Of a stretch of DNA of 9,407 nucleotides, positions 6,070 through 9,407 are shown in pieces. Positions within the stretch are counted from its first letter, which is position 1. Every line of letters begins with the position of its first letter. The notes under the pieces were generated by a model, which was not told the origin of the DNA, made no database searches, and saw nothing but the letters and a program-made list of their open reading frames with translations. Origin of the DNA: Lachnospiraceae bacterium (GTDB lineage Bacteria > Bacillota > Clostridia > Lachnospirales > Lachnospiraceae); NCBI GenBank assembly GCA_021204285.1, contig JAJPZP010000201.1, positions 1,579 through 10,985 on the forward strand, given 5' to 3'. Made by a program: the position numbers and the translations under genes.

Positions 6070-6116
6070 TGCGTTGCGTATCTATCATAACACATGTCAG
6101 GTAAATACGCAACGCA
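6070..6116. promoter_or_regulatory. Inverted-repeat operator around the HTH-rhuM promoter
   Basis: TGCGTTGCGTAT at 6070-6081 is the exact reverse complement of 6105-6116, with 23 bases between. Arm centres are 35 bases apart. One arm covers the -35 box; the other starts 2 bases beyond the -10 and covers the predicted start point. An occupied pair of sites would block polymerase, so the HTH protein is the natural candidate ligand. Confidence 0.7.
6084..6112 (-). promoter_or_regulatory. Promoter of the HTH-rhuM operon
   Basis: The minus strand shows TTGCGT (6107-6112), a 17-base spacer and TATGAT (6084-6089) preceded by TGT, an extended -10. Transcription should start near 6077, leaving a leader of about 80 bases. 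Both boxes are bracketed or overlapped by the 12-bp inverted repeat. Confidence 0.7.
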
Positions 6117-6129
6117 CAACTTCTATGTT

Positions 6130-6231
6130 TCAGGACTTCTCACACTTCCACTTCCGGCTCTGGACAGGGAACCACCCACCATCTACGGAATAACCCCCGC
6201 GCACAGGCTCGTTATAAATGATATTCCCCAT
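6130..6231 (-). CDS. Possible 33-residue small protein or gene remnant
   Basis: An ATG at 6231 has AAGGA 6 bases upstream and reads MGNIIYNEPVRGGYSVDGGW, then FPVQSRKWKCEKS and a TGA. It ends 18 bases before the HTH-rhuM -35 box on the same strand. Composition is protein-like (Gly/Tyr/Trp-rich, basic end), but I do not recognise it. A second open frame just upstream (6183-6320, MEEYNMAHLLFLLDCV...) overlaps it in another frame, so the pair could be one frameshifted remnant. Nothing else codes in 6117-6391. Confidence 0.3.
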   Translation of the reverse strand: MGNIIYNEPVRGGYSVDGGWFPVQSRKWKCEKS

Positions 6232-6321
6232 AATATGTCCTTGGTCGAACTAACGGTAATTAAACCTTGCATTACGCAATCCAGTAGAAAAAGCAAGTGT
6301 GCCATGTTGTATTCTTCCATC

Positions 6322-6347
6322 TTTGATGATATGTTAATACCATCAAA
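6322..6347. repeat. Imperfect palindrome upstream of ogt
   Basis: TTTGATGATAT and ATACCATCAAA are complementary at 10 of 11 positions around a four-base centre. It ends 44 bases before the ogt start. It could be an operator or an RNA hairpin in the ogt leader. No confident -35/-10 pair was found for ogt, so its role is open. Confidence 0.5.
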
Positions 6348-6391
6348 TTTAAGTTAAATGTGTAAGGCTACATTCAGGAAAGGGGCATTTC

Positions 6392-6916
6392 ATGCAATAT
6401 ATTAATCATTACCATTCTCCTCTTGGAGAAATCCTTCTGGCAGCGGATGAAATCGGGCTGACTGGCTTATGGTTTGAGAGACAAAAGTATTTTGCACTAC
6501 ATCTGCACCATACGCACGAAGAAAAAGAACTGCCAGTTTTTGATCTGGCAAAACAGTGGCTGGATATATATTTTTCCGGTCAGGAACCAGATTTTACATT
6601 GCCGCTGCATTTTACCGGAACGCCTTTTCAAAATGAGGTATGGGAAATACTTCGCACCATTCCTTACGGTAAGACGACCACATACGGAAAAATTGCAAAA
6701 GAACTTGCCGGGAAAAAGGGGCTGCCCCATATGTCTGCACAGGCGGTCGGAGGCGCAGTAGGACGAAACGCAATTTCTATTATCGCGCCCTGCCACAGAG
6801 TAGTGGGCACAAACGGCAGTTTAACAGGCTACGCAGGCGGTATTGAAAAGCAAATTGCCCTGCTGCAACTGGAGAAAGTAAATATGACAGTGTGTTTTTC
6901 TTCGGTCATTCTTTAA
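6392..6916 (+). CDS. ogt: Methylated-DNA--protein-cysteine S-methyltransferase
   Basis: This suicide repair enzyme moves the alkyl group from O6-alkylguanine in DNA to its own cysteine. The 174-residue product has the short N-terminal domain (SPLGEILLAADEIGLTGLWF) and the catalytic domain from about residue 76: GTPFQNEVWEILRTIPYGKTTTYGKIA, then the active-site motif PCHRV with Cys134, and NGSLTGYAGGIEKQIALLQLE. No AraC/Ada domain is present, so it is Ogt-type. AGGAAAGGGG lies before the ATG. Family similarity ends near LEKV (residue 163). The last 11 residues are not conserved, and the final codons overlap the end of the convergent transporter, suggesting a replaced 3' end. Confidence 0.95.
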   Translation: MQYINHYHSPLGEILLAADEIGLTGLWFERQKYFALHLHHTHEEKELPVFDLAKQWLDIYFSGQEPDFTLPLHFTGTPFQNEVWEILRTIPYGKTTTYGKIAKELAGKKGLPHMSAQAVGGAVGRNAISIIAPCHRVVGTNGSLTGYAGGIEKQIALLQLEKVNMTVCFSSVIL

Positions 6917-8120
6917 TCATATAGCTTGCACAGGCAGCCACAGTTGCAAGGCAAAGATTCGTAATCCAAAGGGGCGCATAGCCCATGCCATTTTTCACAA
7001 AGATACCGCCCAGGAAGGAACTCAGAAACGCGCCTGTCTGATGACCGATCAGCGCAAAACCGTACAGTACCGCCATTTTTTCAGCGCCAAATCTCCTGCT
7101 TATGATGCCGGAGGTCGGCGGGACGGTAGCGTCTCCGCACAGTCCAAGCATTGCCGTAGCTGTAAATGCAAACGCTACCGTCTTGGGGGCAAACAGAAAA
7201 CCCAGAGAAATCACAATACGCATGGCATACGCTGCGCTGAGAACATTTTTCATTTTCCATCTTGTTCCCATATAACCGGACAGCACGGCCCCAACCATGG
7301 TCGCGATTCCATAAACAGTCAATGTAAGAGAAGCAACTGCATTCTCAATTCCATAGGAAATGTACTGGGAATACAGATGGCTTTCAATAATGGACATGTT
7401 AAAGCCGCAGGTGGAAAATCCGATCAGGATCAGGCGATAGTCGCGGTCCTGAAACGCATCCCGCAGCATCGCGGAAAGAGAAGTATTCTCATTGGTATTT
7501 CCTTTGATTTCCGTTTTACGCTTCTTATTGACTACTCCAAGCCAGACTACAACGGGTATCATGAGGGCAAATGGAATGGCGGTAATACTCATTGCCGTCC
7601 GGATTCCGAAGTTGTCAGACATGGTTTGCAATGCCGGAGACATAAGAGCATCGCCAATTCCGGCGCTGGCCTGCACGATACCGGATACAATAACCGCCCG
7701 TCTTTCTCCGAGGAAGGGAGTAATGGCGCCCATGACAATACCGAAGCATAAGCCAGTCGTTCCAAAGGGCAGTACAAGCCCGAAGAACAGAAGCATGGAA
7801 AACGGATCACGGCATAAAGGCGTGATCACAAGCCCCGCTACCGTAAAGCCAATGCCCAGCAGAATCACAAATGCATTGGATTTTTTCAATGCCAGCATTC
7901 CTAAAAATGGCTGTGCAACCCCATAAATCAGCGCTCCCACTCCAATGCAGAAGCTGATATATGCATAGCTGATTCCGGATGTTCCCACGAGCCCCTGCAT
8001 CATAATACCATAATTATCATGAACGCCCTGCATAACGCCGTGTACAAGGCAGGCAGCCGCAACAAGAATTATGCATAGTACAACGCTACCGGATTGTTTT
8101 TTTGTTTGCATCCTGTCCAT
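6906..8120 (-). CDS. MFS transporter, 12-helix type
   Basis: The 404-residue protein has about twelve hydrophobic helices split by a charged central loop near residues 195-225 (NKKRKTEIKGNTNENTS). Early features are MQGVHDNYGIMMQGL in the first helix-loop and YGVAQPFLGMLALKKSNAF, a diverged motif A. SGYMGTRWKMKNVLS is the matching loop in the second half. The overall pattern recalls monocarboxylate/oxalate-formate-like MFS members, but no substrate can be assigned. AGAGG lies 9 bases before the ATG. It is divergent from a LysR gene (shared 111-base control region), which very likely regulates it. Its stop overlaps ogt by 11 bases. Confidence 0.88.
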   Translation of the reverse strand: MDRMQTKKQSGSVVLCIILVAAACLVHGVMQGVHDNYGIMMQGLVGTSGISYAYISFCIGVGALIYGVAQPFLGMLALKKSNAFVILLGIGFTVAGLVITPLCRDPFSMLLFFGLVLPFGTTGLCFGIVMGAITPFLGERRAVIVSGIVQASAGIGDALMSPALQTMSDNFGIRTAMSITAIPFALMIPVVVWLGVVNKKRKTEIKGNTNENTSLSAMLRDAFQDRDYRLILIGFSTCGFNMSIIESHLYSQYISYGIENAVASLTLTVYGIATMVGAVLSGYMGTRWKMKNVLSAAYAMRIVISLGFLFAPKTVAFAFTATAMLGLCGDATVPPTSGIISRRFGAEKMAVLYGFALIGHQTGAFLSSFLGGIFVKNGMGYAPLWITNLCLATVAACASYMIKE

Positions 8121-8154
8121 TTGTCTGCACCTCTTGACAATTCTGATTTGCCTG

Positions 8155-8183
8155 ATTATAATGCAGAAAAATGCTCAGATCAA
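8155..8183 (-). promoter_or_regulatory. Promoter of the MFS gene
   Basis: The minus strand has TTGATC (8178-8183) and a perfect TATAAT (8155-8160) with a 17-base spacer. The -35 box is next to the dyad at 8185-8210, which is where a LysR activator would touch polymerase. Confidence 0.75.
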
Positions 8184-8184
8184 T

Positions 8185-8210
8185 TTGAAATATTCATACT
8201 TTTATTTCAA
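8185..8210. promoter_or_regulatory. Candidate LysR operator between MFS and LysR genes
   Basis: TTGAAAT and ATTTCAA form a perfect 7-bp dyad separated by 12 A/T-rich bases. Its size and spacing fit a LysR recognition site, and it lies between the MFS -35 box and the LysR start (22 bases away). Binding there could activate the transporter and repress lysR itself. No convincing -10 for the LysR gene was seen. Confidence 0.5.
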
Positions 8211-8231
8211 TAAAATCGAAGGATGTGCGCT

Positions 8232-9149
8232 ATGGATCTTAAATATCTGACAACATTCAAAACAATCGTCGATGAAGGGAGCTTTACGGCGGCAGCCGAG
8301 AAACTGCATTACACCAATTCCACCATCACATTTCAGATAGATCAGCTGGAACAGGAACTTTCGGTAAAACTGTTTGAGAAGATTGGTCGGAAGATGGTAC
8401 TGACCGATGCGGGTGAAAAACTGATCCCCCATGTAAAAGAGGTATTTGAGGCGGTAGATAAGCTACATTTTCTTGAGGAAGAGCTTTCCTCCTGCGAAGG
8501 AGAGCTTCATATTGGCGTGGCGGAAACGTATCTGTGCTATCGGCTGCCCAGGGTACTGAAGACTTTCGTCGGCAAAGCGCCGAAGGCAAGGCTTTATATC
8601 CGCTCCATGAACTGCTATGATATCAGAGACCAGCTGATTGACGGCACCCTGGACGCAGGGATTTTTTACCAGGACGTTGGCGGGTTGGGGAACAGTCTGA
8701 TGGTATATCCTCTGGAATCCTTCCCGGTGGTGCTGGTGGGTTCCCCGGACACGGCCTCCAGGTTTCAGGATTTTACCACGCCAAATCAGCAGCATAAAAT
8801 ACCGCTGATCATCAATGAACCGGATTGCATTTTCCGACAGATTTTTGAAGAATATCTGAAGCACAACCACATTATCCTGGATCACACGATTGAGCTTGGC
8901 AGCATTGCCACTATAAAAAATCTGGTTCAAAACGATGTGGGCGTTTCCTTCCTGCCCGGATTTGCTGTGGAAGAAGAACTGCAGAACGGCTCGCTTACGG
9001 AGATCAAAACAAACATAACCCATAAAAAGCTGACCATCGCCTGCGCTCATCACAAGAATAAGTGGATGAGCCCGCTTTTACAGCTCTTTTTAGACTGTTT
9101 ATCCCAAGGGGAAACAGACCGTCATTCCCCTCAATCAACTACCCGTTAA
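8232..9149 (+). CDS. LysR-family transcriptional regulator
   Basis: The 305-residue protein starts MDLKYLTTFKTIVDEGSFTAAAEKLHYTNSTITFQIDQLEQEL, the classic winged HTH (residues about 1-60), followed by the linker helix and an effector-binding domain (about 88-290, opening GELHIGVAETYLCYRLP). AAGGA lies 8 bases before this ATG. An ATG three codons earlier overlaps that site and is rejected. It is divergent from the MFS gene, so it probably senses the transported compound or a derivative. The C-terminal end GETDRHSPQSTTR runs into the first 27-bp direct repeat, so the natural end may have been altered. Confidence 0.95.
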   Translation: MDLKYLTTFKTIVDEGSFTAAAEKLHYTNSTITFQIDQLEQELSVKLFEKIGRKMVLTDAGEKLIPHVKEVFEAVDKLHFLEEELSSCEGELHIGVAETYLCYRLPRVLKTFVGKAPKARLYIRSMNCYDIRDQLIDGTLDAGIFYQDVGGLGNSLMVYPLESFPVVLVGSPDTASRFQDFTTPNQQHKIPLIINEPDCIFRQIFEEYLKHNHIILDHTIELGSIATIKNLVQNDVGVSFLPGFAVEEELQNGSLTEIKTNITHKKLTIACAHHKNKWMSPLLQLFLDCLSQGETDRHSPQSTTR

Positions 9150-9158
9150 CGAAATTTT
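9132..9158. repeat. 27-bp direct repeat, copy 1
   Basis: CAATCAACTACCC and AACGAAATTTT are shared with copy 2, and only two bases in the linking part differ (25 of 27 identical). The copy overlaps the last codons of the LysR gene. On the minus strand it reads KNFVNG and a stop. Confidence 0.85.
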
Positions 9159-9206
9159 TCATAAAATCGGCGGGTTTATAAGGATTTTCCGTAAAAAGCA
9201 GGCCGA

Positions 9207-9233
9207 CAATCAACTACCCATCAACGAAATTTT
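9207..9233. repeat. 27-bp direct repeat, copy 2
   Basis: This copy starts 75 bases after copy 1. On the minus strand it reads NFVDG and a stop in the same frame. The 75-base interval is open as LIVGLLFTENPYKPADFMKNFVNG, so it may be a duplicated gene tail. The rest of 9159-9336 shows no recognisable gene or terminator. Confidence 0.85.
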
Positions 9234-9336
9234 ATGCCCAATACGGTATATACTTCTCCTTCATTCCTGTTCCTGCTTCCTCACGCTATAAACCGGAGTA
9301 TAATTATTCATCTGGCTGTTGGCCATCATGCACTTT

Positions 9337-9407
9337 TCACATAGAATCCATATATTTGATATATTCGTTCCCCCATTTTTCAAGTTCCGCCAGAACGTCC
9401 CTGAATT
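9337..9407 (-). CDS. C-terminal end of an unidentified gene (cut by window edge)
   Basis: From the right edge the minus strand reads FRDVLAELEKWGNEYIKYMDSM and a TGA. The amphipathic, Glu/Lys-rich sequence and typical codon use suggest a genuine protein tail. With 22 residues no family can be named. Another frame is open over 9261-9407 but looks less protein-like. Confidence 0.4.
   Translation of the reverse strand, partial: FRDVLAELEKWGNEYIKYMDSM

Noticed and set aside
5798..6112. Longer HTH protein starting at 6112
   Set aside because: Its ATG lies in the -35 box, upstream of the predicted transcription start, and the added residues look non-coding. The ATG at 5998 has a proper ribosome site.
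9261..9407. 49-codon minus-strand frame at the right edge
   Set aside because: Its sequence (NSGTFWRNLKNGGTN...) looks less protein-like than the overlapping frame ending LEKWGNEYIKYMDSM. Neither can be settled without the next bases.
1..9407. CRISPR array, tRNA/rRNA, intact transposase or integrase
   Set aside because: No regularly spaced repeats, cloverleaf-like segments or recombinase motifs were seen on either strand.

Overview
The window reads as a chromosomal segment from a Clostridia bacterium, most likely Lachnospiraceae. The evidence is the Gram-positive order rpmG-secE-nusG-rplK-rplA-rplJ-rplL, strong AGGAGG ribosome sites, a Zn-ribbon L33, a 69-residue single-helix SecE, and a small ferredoxin:thioredoxin-reductase-like protein of a type I associate with this family. 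The genus cannot be fixed from sequence reading alone.

Positions 1-3100 (minus strand) hold the conserved transcription/translation cluster: rpmG, secE, nusG, rplK, rplA, rplJ and the first codons of rplL. Its control elements are visible. There is a TTGACT/TATAGT promoter before rpmG, lying inside the loop of a terminator-like inverted repeat. Two copies of a GTGGGAGGG...CCCG...ATTACCAC motif stand before rplK and rplA, as expected for L1 feedback sites. A separate TTGACA promoter, an L10-leader RNA and an attenuator hairpin precede rplJ.

Positions 3100-4810 are a scar-like region. A 65-residue CPC/CMC/CHC iron-sulfur protein is followed upstream by the C-terminal half of a Gfo/Idh/MocA oxidoreductase. 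That half is joined out of frame to the truncated 3' end of a membrane-anchored protein of unknown function. Next come the tail of a membrane protein (minus strand) and the last ~50 codons of a sensor histidine kinase (plus strand). At least two deletion or rearrangement junctions are therefore implied.

Positions 4810-6130 (minus strand) hold the most system-like unit: a 66-residue Xre-type HTH protein whose stop overlaps (ATGA) the start of a RhuM-family protein. A 12-bp perfect inverted repeat brackets their promoter, suggesting autorepression. The rhuM gene also contains a 29-bp near-perfect palindrome in codons 62-71. The layout resembles a toxin-antitoxin or defence pair, but function is inferred only.

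Positions 6130-9407 contain possible small remnant ORFs, an Ogt-type DNA-alkylation repair gene (plus) whose end overlaps a convergent MFS transporter (minus), and a divergent LysR regulator (plus) that probably controls the transporter. After LysR come two imperfect 27-bp direct repeats 75 bp apart, then the tail of an unidentified minus-strand gene cut by the window edge. No tRNA, rRNA, CRISPR array or intact mobile element was seen.
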